A stretch of DNA of 64,000 nt from Meconema thalassinum. Lineage: Eukaryota; Arthropoda; Insecta; Orthoptera; Tettigoniidae. A model generated the notes under the pieces. That model was given only the letters and a program-made list of their open reading frames with translations. It searched no databases and had not been told where the DNA came from. The position numbers were made by a program, and so were the translations under genes. Location: NCBI GenBank assembly GCA_946902985.2, contig OX336388.2, positions 1,499,740,545 through 1,499,804,544 of the forward strand, read 5' to 3'. Below are positions 47,246 to 56,670 of the stretch, in pieces (the stretch's first letter is position 1; each line of letters opens with the position of its first letter).

Positions 47246-47257
47246 AAATATTATTAT

Positions 47258-47950
47258 ACTTTCACAAATAGTACAAATATTCATGGTTTTGAATGGGGAA
47301 GTACAAATTTGAATGATAGAATAGAATAAATTTCCCTACCATTAGCCATTATTAACATCATCTTCGTAGATCATGCGAATACATCGAAGTTGAAAACTTA
47401 CAAGAAAAGTACAACAATATAATTCAAAAAGAATAAATATTTTGGCCTTAAAGCGACTCGAACAAGAGACCCATTAGATACCAAGTTACAGCTTTAGCAC
47501 TCGTACACTTTTCACTTACTGTCTTAGCTCATAGTTACGTAACTTCATGCATATAGCTAAATGTCGAATGATTTCAGTTAAATCGTAAATACTGACATGA
47601 ATGCCTTCAATCAGTCAGTGCCTCTTCATGTATTCAACGTAACGCATTTTAATGACTGATTTGCATTAATAATGCCAACAAACTGCAAATATTACTCTCA
47701 ATCCACAACTTTCCTTCATCTTTGATTTCTTGCAGCTCAGCCAATCGGAACACGGAATGTTGGTACGAATAACGTTATTCATGCCTATTCCGGAATTGTG
47801 CCTGTATACAAGCTTTTACGTTACCATCTCTACCATCTGTACTCTGATGATCAATGATTGCGGTACAACACAGCGGTATGTCCATAAGGAGAGGGTACTG
47901 AACAGCACAGTACCGAGGCACGTAAGGTTGCTGTCATATCAATTCATCCA
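47258..47950. repeat. Right arm, outer part
   Basis: Mirrors 19.48-18.76 kb (TTGAATGGGGAAGTAC, CACTCGTACACTTTTCACTT, ATTGCGGTACAACAC) and carries AATAACGTTATT at 47,768-47,779. Confidence 0.85.
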
Positions 47951-48074
47951 CGGGTGTTAATTAGACGAACTCGACCTTCCAGAAGGCCACACGAAATTTA
48001 CTATGTTAATGAGCTGCAATAGGAGACACCGAACATAGAAATATTGATGGAAGAATGGTATGGTGCTACATGGT

Positions 48075-48243
48075 AGACATGTTTTTGTTTTCATTGTAGC
48101 GTCTTGGGCGTTGTTGTCATTTAACTCCGTGCACTAGGGTGTGTGAAGAAATAAATAAATAATGAATATTTCTGTTAGCCTGTGTTATTGTGGTATCTGT
48201 TATTAAAGTTAGGATTGGGAAGGAGGTGGCCGTGGCCTTAAGT
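48075..48243 (-). mobile_element. SINE family B tail remnant
   Basis: TGTTATTGTGG...AAGGAGGTGGCCGTGGCCTT matches family-B tails; the head is lost. 47,951-48,074 and 48,244-48,469 are unrecognised. Confidence 0.5.
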
Positions 48244-48902
48244 TAGTAGAGTATAAGTGGGAGACTGGACCTCGGGGGTAATAGCCAAGAATGCTTGTTA
48301 CTGCGCCACCAGGTGGACTGCGTGGTACACAGACAACTTGAAGTGGAACTTACCGATTTAAATTCGAGACAAATCGATAGAAACGTTTCTGGTGGACTTA
48401 GGACGTTTCTATTTGTTACAAATTTCATTCCTATGTTTTCTAGAGTTTATATTGATACGTTTATGATGAAATTTCTGCAGTGGCGGCCGGTGGTAAGTAA
48501 AGCTGGGTGTTCCACCAAAATTTCTGATGTCGCAATTTTATATGGGAAGTTTACACATGTAACAAAAATTAATTAACGTTAGATAAACTACAGTTCTATA
48601 AAAACTGAAATACATGGGTTTTCCAAAATAACTGTACGTTCGACAAATAGACAAATTTTAATGGCTCTTTTGGGCTTCTTCCTATAGGAATTCATTAAAA
48701 AAATCAGATTTATGTATTTAAGCCCTATGCCTGAGTTCATGGGAAGAATTTTAAACACAGCAGGTTGTCTAAGGTTGGGTCTCAATCTCCGGGATAATAA
48801 ACATTCTCAACATAAAAACATGGCAACCGAAAAGTTTGTACGTTAACGAAAAATGTTATTTCTAACAAAGACGAGCACATATTCTGCATAAGGATATGAT
48901 TT

Positions 48903-49174
48903 TTATCATTTTAAATGGTCTTGTCGACTTCGTAGTTACGCTGGGGTCTGGCGTTACGTTACGGTGACGGGACGAAATGTACCGAGCATGCACTGAGGTG
49001 TGTGACGTCATAATACTGCTTGAGCTTCCTCCTTTCCCCGCGCGCTCCGGTGAGCGTGACGTCATCCAGCCAGCTACCTCCTTTGACCTTGGTTTGCACT
49101 TGCTAACGGACTTTGAGTTCACGCAGCATTTGTAGCATTTAAAATGATATAAAGTCTAGTCTTTCAGACTGACT
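48903..49174 (+). mobile_element. Helentron-like element, copy 3, without minisatellite
   Basis: Starts TTATCATTTTAAATGGTCTT and ends ATTTAAAATGATATAAAGTC, TAGTCTTTCAGACTGACT, opposite in orientation to copies 1 and 2. The 272-bp copy lacks the 44-bp array, so the array is not essential to the element. Confidence 0.65.
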
Positions 49175-49239
49175 ATCAGTCTTTTTTTTTACTATAGCTT
49201 GAACCCCATCAGAGGAACCAGCCATGAAGTGCGCTCTGT

Positions 49240-49700
49240 CATACGTCGGCGCAATTCATTTTTGCGGAGTTTCGTTCAATTTCTGCTTCTTTAATTCATC
49301 CAGTAAACACGCTGCTAATGTGTGTGCATCATGTTTTGTTTGCCTCTTACTACGTATCGGTACACAACAGCCATCTGAAATATGTTTGAAATATCACTAG
49401 TTTCATCTGCTATAATGGCAAAAATTTCCGATTCCTTTATTTGCTTTGATTCTTCTTCTTGGCAAACCTCCATCATAATCTGTAAAAATTAATTTTGAAT
49501 TGTTTTGGACGTTCCTTTGAAAACAGTTGCCCTTACCAAATGACCTTTAACACAGCATCCAACTCAGCGGTAAAATTAATTAGTTCTCTCAAAACACATG
49601 GATTTGTTGATGTTACACTTTCATCATGATCACGCAAGACCAGTCCGAAAGAACCACAGAAACGAATACAGTTTATTACAATATTTAACACATACCTATT
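49240..49700 (-). pseudogene. hAT transposase, N-terminal catalytic part (DUF4371-like)
   Basis: Minus-strand pieces read INCIRFCGSFGLVLRDHDES, LRELINFTAELDAVLK and ESEIFAIIADETSDIS, the last holding the first catalytic Asp of the RNase H-like fold of hAT transposases related to ZMYM-type proteins. Frameshifts separate the pieces. The later catalytic half was not found, so the gene is truncated as well as broken. Confidence 0.8.
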
Positions 49701-49809
49701 GTGCCTAACATCTTCGTTATATTCCGCAATTTACCTTCTATAGGCACTGTCCAATTGTGCATCTTCGTTAACAGTTCCAAAAAGTGTCAATTTCAAACAG
49801 CTGAAGATT

Positions 49810-50322
49810 GGTTGGTTGGTTCCTCAGTTTAGGAGCTGCGACAAGGCAGTCATGTAGCCCCCTGTACTTTGGGTGTGTGGAGAAACTGTCTGATAACCGG
49901 TGTTAATTGTGATGGCTGTATTAGTGAGTGTTATCTGTTTTTAATTCAAGTGAGGACTACAGACATTGAATTTCAAGCAGTTCCTACTTTTGCCGCCAAT
50001 GGCCACCGTAAACGACTACTAGTTCAGAACTTGGTTACTACACGCCACCGCAGTCGGCTCCTGGCGACGAACGTTGGAACCTAAGAGCGTTGTTCAAATT
50101 TTTAACCTATAATTAACTTCACACAGGTGTAATAAGTGGAAGGTTCTTTAACATGCCATAAATCTATGACATGGGACTGCCGGCTTTACTTCCCCTCCGA
50201 AGGAATGCATACTGAGGGATTTTTAACGCTCTTAAAAAAATCCGACGACTTCGGCCGGGTTTGAACCCGCGATCTTGGGCATAGAGGCTCAGCATGCTAC
50301 CAACTACGGCACCGAAGCCGCT
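49810..50322 (-). mobile_element. tRNA-derived SINE inside the hAT transposase gene
   Basis: Head at the right (minus strand GCGGCTTCGGTGCCGTAGTT, B box GGTTCAAACCC) and a family-B-like tail at the left (GCGACAAGGCAGTCATGTAG). The 12-bp duplication CAGCTGAAGATT is perfect (49,798-49,809 and 50,323-50,334). Confidence 0.92.
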
Positions 50323-50344
50323 CAGCTGAAGATTCATGTTTCTT

Positions 50345-50611
50345 TATTTTAGGGATTATTTTCCATAACTCCTATTTTGGTCCACGCGAATTCTCCACCA
50401 ACAAACATGTAAAACAGAATAAAGCGTTTTTAATATCGCATTCACATAACCAATTATTATTGCCTTAAATATCTCCTTTAAACGCCCTCGTATACTTATA
50501 TTTTGGACAATACTTATCCGGTAATGGTGCACCGAGTGTTTTTACTGTAAGTTTATCGTCATCAGGGAGCTGGAAAAACTGTCTGACTAGCAAATTACTT
50601 ACTCTATTCAT
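50345..50611 (-). pseudogene. hAT transposase 5' end with TTF/BED-like zinc region
   Basis: From ATG at 50,611: MNRVSNLLVRQFFQLPDDDK, then PDKYCPKYKYTRAFKGDI and a stop, LCECDIKNALFCFTCLLVEN and KKHESS. The Cys-rich LFCF-CLL segment and closing KKHESS are typical of the N-terminus in this hAT group. Two stops are visible. It is separated from the catalytic part by the SINE at 49,810-50,322. Confidence 0.75.
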
Positions 50612-50819
50612 TTTCACTCACACTCCACAATACAATTAATGTTTCAATCTAAACATTCCGTTAAAATAAAATACTACGGTAACTTACAAGATGCACAGAT
50701 GATAAATCTGGGTGCTACATCGGAAAGTGGCGCGAAAGGCAAACTGACAAAACACTGAATTTTGCTAGCCAAGAAATTTCGTAGTGAATGCATAGGTGTA
50801 CTCACAATCAACCAAACAA

Positions 50820-50820
50820 T

Positions 50821-50858
<38 letters not shown>
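50820..50858. repeat. (TAA)n microsatellite
   Basis: About 13 TAA units in the 5' region of the hAT. Confidence 0.95.
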
Positions 50859-50861
<3 letters not shown>

Positions 50862-51218
50862 TGCACAGTTAAGTATCTGCCTGGAACCAAAATATTCAAA
50901 TCAACTAAATACAGAACTAATCGCAACCCAAATACCGCAAGAACAAGAGTGGTAAAAGCAAACATAAACCGCTAAAGTACACCAACAATACGTCGCAAAA
51001 TAGTTCAGCCACTTATCTACTGTACTTATAGCACGGTGGCGTTCTTAGGCTCGCTTCACAGAACAATTGACAAAAATATTAAATGAAGTTATGATGAGAA
51101 AACATCTAAAAATAATTGGGTGTGAACCAACTAATGTCTCCCTATGAAATTCCGATATTTGTACCGTTGTGGGTGGTATAGCATTCTCTAGTGGTGTGGG
51201 AAAGAAACTACCCTTCAG

Positions 51219-51290
51219 GGGCAGATGACCTCGTAGTTCCGCCCCTTAAAACAACAATAACTAACTAAATAACTAACTAACCAAACTACC
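51219..51290 (+). repeat. SINE/LINE-like 3' tail with (CTAA)n
   Basis: GGGGCAGATGACCTCGTAGT, then CCGCCCCTTAAAAC and ACTAACTAA units. It resembles a short retroelement tail; no head found. The rest of 50,859-51,713 is unrecognised. Confidence 0.4.
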
Positions 51291-51899
51291 CTTCGCGGGG
51301 TAAGAGAAATCGAGGGTGTTGTCATTTCCAAAGAGTGGTGCAGTCTAACGGGGCCATTTGGAACTGAGTGTTGCCAGGGGGCTGGCAGCTCGTCTGCAAC
51401 TCCCTGCTACCCATGCTGGTCGCCATGCTATGCACAAGCTTGGCCTCGTCCAGCCTCGTCCTGTACGCCGCGCTGTCTGCTTGGGAGTTGCCACAAGAGA
51501 GCTAACCCCCTGGAGTTTGATTTGAAGGCGGCAGCTTTTATAGGTACAGTGTGAAGCATTTGGATAAATAATATCAAAATATAGATGAATTTAACACATT
51601 TTTGAGTGCATTAGATCTATAAAACTAAAACATTAAAGGAAAAGAAACTACGAATTAGGTGTAAAATTATTGGGTGTTATGCAACGCTGCAACAATGTCA
51701 CCAGCCGCCACTGAATTTCTGTAGAAGCTATTGGGACTCCATGATTCGTTTTTCTGCTCAACAAGGGTAATTTTGGTTCTCAAAAATATAATTAGTACAT
51801 AATTAGCACATTATTGCAATGTGCTAAAATATTTCATATAACACTTCTTTGTATAATGTGACTAATCCCACACAACGTCGCTCTTTCTACATCACATTT

Positions 51900-52450
51900 A
51901 GTAACAATAACGTTATGGCCCTCTGTTCGAGCTGTTTCCTTAATAACGTTCTTGACGGATTATATACAATTTCTTGTCATAAAGATTGGAGTTGATTAAT
52001 AATAAACAAGAAATGGGAATAACATTAATTTGTAGAACTCAATTTTAGCCGTCTTTTTAACAACGTTATCGTCGGTAGCTCTCACAATTTTGTTCCTTAA
52101 AGATTGGGTAAGGCAAATAACGAAAACCGGCGAATAACGTTTTTATGAGGAACTTCCTTTACCCGCCTTTCGAATAACGTTATTGTCAGAAGTTCGTTCA
52201 ATTTCGTTCTTCGACATCAGGTTGAACTAATAACGAAATGATGCCAATAACGTTATTCAGTTATTCACTATGTGAGCCACCCTCCCAATAACGTTATTGG
52301 TAGGGACCGGAATATTAGCGTTCTTCAATTCGGTTACTGAATTTAACGTTATTGTGATAGTATATGATAAATACGGTATTCTTGTCGAAACAAAGTAATT
52401 CGTTCTGTAACGTATTTACCTAAATGCACTCATGGAGTTTTCCGGTACAT
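51900..52450. promoter_or_regulatory. Right subterminal AATAACGTTATT cluster
   Basis: Perfect 12-mers at 52,173-52,184, 52,246-52,257 and 52,287-52,298, with near copies at about 51,906, 51,940, 52,060 and 52,342. It is the counterpart of the left cluster, as expected for binding sites near both ends of one transposon. Confidence 0.6.
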
Positions 52451-52505
52451 TCCCTAATTACGTTACGTTATGGTTACGGTTAAGTTATCTAGCCCTGGTT
52501 TCTAA

Positions 52506-53033
52506 CTTAAGGTCACATCCGCCTCCTTCTCGAACCTATCCCCAATTTACAAATGCACACATTAGTACAGCCATCACAATAACACAGGTTACCACACAAA
52601 TTCCACACAATACCCAAAAATATATGGAGCTAATGTCATCACGCCAGGAGATGGCAGTTCAACACGCTGCGATGGGGTAACGGGGATCTTGCAGTACCCA
52701 AGCGCGACCTGGCTATTCCAGACCTAAATATATCGGCTGGCAGTCAGTTGCTGCTACTTCCTGCATGATAATTTGTTATCGGGCTTCATGTGTGTGTGTA
52801 TTGTTACCTTCCTTCCTTCCTACTGTCGATATTCACACAAGCCTTTGTGTTTACTTTCAACAGAGTGTGAGTATCAGGTACAGTAATGGAAACAGTGACA
52901 AACTTAATGTTTTTGGAATGCGCGATACGCATTGAGCGGGAAGACAACTGCAGTTCAAACCCGACTGCCATCTCCTGGCGAGATATCAGTATATGACCAC
53001 ATTGTCGCAGCTCCTAAAATAAGCAACAACTAC
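52506..53033 (+). mobile_element. SINE family B, 3' part after the 35-kb element, itself cut by a MITE
   Basis: Continues the SINE from 17,074: CTTAAGGTCACATCC, ACATTAGTACAGCCATCAC, ATAACACAGGTTAC, to about 52,640; then, after the MITE, ATATGACCACATTGTCGCAG to 53,033, immediately before the 16-bp duplication. Confidence 0.88.
52642..52980. mobile_element. 339-bp MITE-like element in the SINE tail
   Basis: CGCCAGGAGATGGCAGT at the left and its inverted copy at the right end (ACTGCCATCTCCTGGCG). SINE sequence lies on both sides. A target duplication is not clear and no coding frame is present. Confidence 0.65.
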
Positions 53034-53113
53034 AAAAAGTTACATGAGGTAGGTAATAAAGTGTCAGGCCTAGCCTGTGATGGAACTTCTACTAACATGC
53101 ATACAAACAATGA

Positions 53114-53342
53114 TAATAATAATGTTATTGGTTTTACGTCCCTTTTAACTACACTGGCTTTTAGAGACGCCGGGGTGCCGGAATTTTGCCCCGAAGGGGA
53201 TCTTTAACGTGCCAGTAAATCTACTGACACGGCTCCCTCGCATTTGCGCACCCTCAAATGCCAGCTGACTGCGCCAGGTTTCGAACCTGCAACCTTGGGC
53301 TCAGCAAGCGAGAACGTTACCCCTGAGCCACGCAGCCAGACG
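53114..53342 (-). mobile_element. tRNA-derived SINE, family D
   Basis: Left TAATAATAATG tail, body GGTTTTACGTCCC...CGCCGGGGTGCCGGAATTTT, and on the minus strand a head with B box GGTTCGAAACCTGG. The 11-bp duplication ACAAACAATGA is perfect (53,103-53,113 and 53,343-53,353). Confidence 0.92.
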
Positions 53343-53484
53343 ACAAACAATGAAACAACTTGGCTGTTCAATAGATTCGACAGTGTGTAGTTGTAGTTTT
53401 GAGCATGTTAAAATTGATATTGGTACTTTTTATTTTGTTATGGCCAGGCATACTCTCTCTGATCAGATTTTATCTTCTCCCAAG

Positions 53485-53745
53485 GGTCCCCCCAGGGGCT
53501 CACATCTAGTGGGACGTGGGTTGGCGACCACGGGACCACAGCTGAGTCCGGCATTGCTTCCACTTACTCGTGCCGAGCTCCTATCTGTTCTCTTTCCTAT
53601 CGGCCTCCCTTGGTCAACTCTTGTTCTCTTCCGACCCCGACGGTATTAGGGTATCCGACGCCTAGGGAGTCTCTTCCTTTCCCGCCTTAATTGGCCCTTC
53701 TCTCATCTTTCCTGATGCCTCATTCTTCTAGGGATCAGTCTTCTT
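53485..53745 (+). repeat. Probable SINE/LINE fragment
   Basis: GC-rich block CCCCAGGGGCTCACATCTAG, GGGTTGGCGACCACGGGACC, TTCCGACCCCGACGGTATTA. It resembles an insect interspersed repeat from memory; no ends or duplication found. Confidence 0.35.
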
Positions 53746-53814
53746 TTTCTTTTCATTATAGTTCCTTTTCTCTTTATAATTCCTGCTCTTTTTTTATGAA
53801 TTTGCTCCCCGTGT

Positions 53815-54240
53815 TTCTAAATTACATTTTGTGAGCAACTTATTTTGAATCTCAACCACATTTTGTAAGTATTTTCAATCTACATTGCATTTTGTAAGTA
53901 TTTTCGATCTAAACTCAATTTTGTAAGTATTTTCAATCTAAATTGTATTTTGTCAGTACAGTATTTTGAATCGCGGGCTTCCACATCTTGTGAGTATTTT
54001 GAATCTACCATACATTTTGTAAGCATCTTCAATTTCAATTGCATTTTGTACGTATTTTCAAACTCAATTGCATTTTGTAAGTATTTTGAACCTAAACTAC
54101 ATTTTGTGCGTATATTTCAATCTCTTCCTTTTGTGAGTATTTTTCTTCTAAATTACCTTTTGTAAGTATTTCCATTCTACATTTTGTGAGTCGTTGCAAT
54201 CTGAGTTCCCTTTTGTCAGTATTTTAAGTCTAACTTAATT
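53815..54240. repeat. Minisatellite with unit of about 38 bp, about 11 units
   Basis: Repeated ATTTTGTAAGTATTTTCAAT followed by CTAAATTGC, with substitutions and short indels. Confidence 0.9.
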
Positions 54241-54559
54241 TTCCTTATGGTTTTCATTTCATTGTCATTTTCACTATCACCCAGACCATTGGAGGCCAAT
54301 AATCTAGATGTTAGACTCCTTAAAACATCAATTATCATCATAATATCTCCCAGGGGTGATATAAAATTGAAATACTGGAGAATGGGGGATTAAATTTTGG
54401 CGATATAGTGTTAGAGCATAATTGATCAGTGTAAACACAAGGTGAACAGTGCCATTTGTTCTTGTTTATGACCCATAATGCTGTATCAAACAATAAACGT
54501 GTATCTTTCTAATGCATAGAACAGGGCTTATCTCAATCCTAGTGATACCAGTGCTATAT

Positions 54560-55035
54560 TATACATTACATTATCCCTCATCCCCCTGCTCACACACAAA
54601 CCTCTTCCCCACCCCTCTCCCATATTCATTTAATTTCCTGAGGCCTAGGTTGGATTGAAAATTCAGCTTGCTTTGAAGAATGTTGAACGTATGATTATTT
54701 TGCAAATTAAAAGTGTATTTTTATTAACTACAGGTTAAGAGTTATCCCTCTTCCCTCAGCTCACACACAAACCTCACCTTCCAACCCTGTCCCAAGCAGA
54801 TGTGCATGTTCATTTTTAACTTTCTGAAGCCTTAGCTGGATTAATATTCTTGAATGTTGAAAGTCTGGTTGCTTTGTAAATTAAGTGTGTTTTTATTAAC
54901 TACCGGTACAAGTTAAGAATCGTCCCTTTTACTCCTGTTCGCGCACACACACCTCCCACCCCTACCCCCACACATTTCCCAAGCAGGTGAGTATATTCAC
55001 TTAAACTTTCTGAGGTATTTTGGCTGGATTAAATC
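54560..55035. repeat. Tandem repeat of about 165-185 bp, 2.5 units
   Basis: Units near 54,570, 54,733 and 54,917 share CCCT-rich text, CTCACACACAAACCTC, CCCAAGCAG, TTCTGAGG, GGCTGGATTAA and TTTTATTAACTAC. Confidence 0.8.
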
Positions 55036-55036
55036 T

Positions 55037-56008
55037 TTGCCACATGTAAACATGGCTGAAGAGTACTTTTTTGTGGTTTCATACGATTCTATTCCTTCAT
55101 ATGATACTGTATTGAGAAATCCTTTGTGTGGTTTGAAGCCATTTTTTCAGTGTTGCCTTAGTAAACAAGAGTTTAGTGCTTTTCAGTCGGTCAACACGAA
55201 TGTACCCAAAAGAGCTGGGTTATGCCTTAATCCTGAAATAAATTACATGAGATTAATAAATACACCAGGATGACCAGTTTTGATCGTCAAGCGATAATCA
55301 TCAGATCCATTACACTTAGGCTATAAAATCTATGCAAAAGAAGCTGAAGAGATTGTGAAATTACTGAGGGTCGTTCTCAGCCAAAACATGTTTCAATTCG
55401 ACAATAAAATGTACACACAGAGAGAAGGCCTAGCGATGGGATCGCCACTAAGCGGGCTAATCGCTGACATCTTCATTAATGCACTAGAAAATGAGTTCTT
55501 AGAAAAGAATTCAGTAAAGGGAATAGTAATATGGAAAAGATACATAGATGATGTAATTTGCATCTTCGATAATGAACTAACAAGCTAAGAAACAATTCTC
55601 CAATCCATTAATAGCCTACACCACTCAATCAAATTCACTAAGGAATCCGAAACAGACCGAAAAATAAATTATCTCGACATAACTATTGAACGTAAAGACA
55701 ACGAGCTCTCATATTCCATATTTCGGAAAGCCACACAAACCTCACATGCAATCGACAATCAGTCTAATCACCCCATTATGCACAAATTAGCGGGGTTCAA
55801 TTCAATGGTGCACAGGGCTTTAAACATACCCATGTCATAAGACAACTATAATAAGGAAATAAGAACCATTAAGCAAATAGCAAAGGAAAACAATTTCCCG
55901 CCAAGCAAAATAAACCAAATTATAGCCAAACATAAAAATAAAGATAAAACTATTCCCAAACCGGACAGTAATGAGGAAAAATTTGCGCGTTTCAACTACC
56001 GTAATATA
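55037..56008 (+). mobile_element. Penelope-like element, truncated reverse transcriptase
   Basis: Plus-strand RT pieces: LLRVVLSQNMFQFDNKMYTQ, REGLAMGSPLSGLIADIFIN and WKRYIDDVICIFDNEL (55,355-55,588), then a stop, KINYLDITIERKDN, FRKATQTSHAIDN, HKLAGFNSMVHRALNIPMS, a stop, and KFARFNYRNI. GLAMGSPLSG plus YIDDV is the Penelope RT signature. The GIY-YIG endonuclease that follows in complete elements is absent. Terminal blocks (GGTTTGAAGCCATTTTTTCA, GTGCTTTTCAGTCGGTCAAC) lie at 55,127-55,215 and inverted at 56,500-56,570. Confidence 0.88.
55265..55306 (-). ncRNA. Hammerhead-ribozyme-like motif with mutated core
   Basis: The minus strand reads CTGATGA (55,304-55,298), a helix ATCG-CTTGA-CGAT, then AAAAC (55,281-55,277) and TGGTC. 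Type I hammerheads of Penelope-like elements have CUGAUGA, stem II and GAAAC in this order; here GAAAC is AAAAC, which would impair cleavage. It is antisense to the RT, as expected if the terminal repeat is inverted. Confidence 0.45.
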
Positions 56009-56670
56009 GCCTGATTTTGCCCCAAAAGTTTCTTTCCAGTGCCACACTGTTACAAAATATTTAATTTTTTTCATGCTTACCCGTTAGTTTCTTGAGGACA
56101 CCTTCCTTTCGAAAATGCATCATTTTAAACTTTTTTTTTTCAAAGTCGTTGGAGCAAAATCATCCAGGAATCGGGTGACTTTACCCCACTTTCTTTTCCT
56201 AGAGAGTCGAAACAGAAACAGGGCTTTGAAGAATAGTAACGCCATGATATTATTGTCAACAGTATATATTGTAATTCTAGCGGTGACCACTTCGAAACTA
56301 TCAGTAAAATACTTATTTTAGTGTCATAAATTTGAAAAAATTCACAGAAAATTGGTCCAACTAGGAAGGACGTGGCAATATACAATAAACCTTTCAAGAT
56401 ACAAAAAAACTTTCGAAATAATTGAAAAAAACATTGTGAAACTGTAAAGATCCATAATGGAATATGACAAACTTAATAGCAATAAATATAAGAAACAAAA
56501 GTTCAGTGCTTTTCAGTCGGTCAACACTAAGGCAACACTGAACAATGGCTTCAAACCCCACAAAAATAAGAAAATTATCAATTGAAATATAGAATTAAAC
56601 TTTCTCAAAGAGAAAGTGCCATAGTAGCTAGTAAGCAATGTGATCCTCCCCCCATTCTCCTACCAACTCC

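Larger units (their letters stand above)
48478..51713 (-). mobile_element. hAT transposon (3.2 kb) with broken transposase
   Basis: The ends are CAGTGGCGGCCGGTG (left) and the reverse complement of CAGTGGCGGCTGGTG (right). The perfect 8-bp duplication AATTTCTG flanks them (48,470-48,477 and 51,714-51,721). The ends differ from those of the 35-kb element, so it is a separate hAT nested in it. It carries transposase remnants (next two entries), a Helentron-like copy (48,903-49,174) and a SINE (49,810-50,322). Confidence 0.93.
17075..52497. mobile_element. 35.4-kb hAT-like composite element
   Basis: The ends are CAGGGCTGGATAACTTAAC (left) and the reverse complement of CAGGGCTAGATAACTTAAC (right), one mismatch in 19. 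An exact 8-bp duplication, GTTTCTAA, flanks them (17,067-17,074 and 52,498-52,505). An 8-bp duplication with CA-G-rich termini is the hAT hallmark. Continuity of the split SINE on both sides confirms the boundaries. Removing recognised nested insertions leaves very roughly 15-20 kb of its own sequence: long inverted arms of repeated modules around a central block, with AATAACGTTATT motifs dense at both termini. No transposase matching these ends was found; the hAT transposase at 49-50.6 kb belongs to an inner element with different ends. It is therefore probably a non-autonomous, unusually large hAT-like or foldback element. Confidence 0.88.

Noticed and set aside
49240..50611. hAT transposase as the enzyme of the 35-kb element
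   Set aside because: It lies within a separate 3.2-kb element with its own ends and 8-bp duplication.
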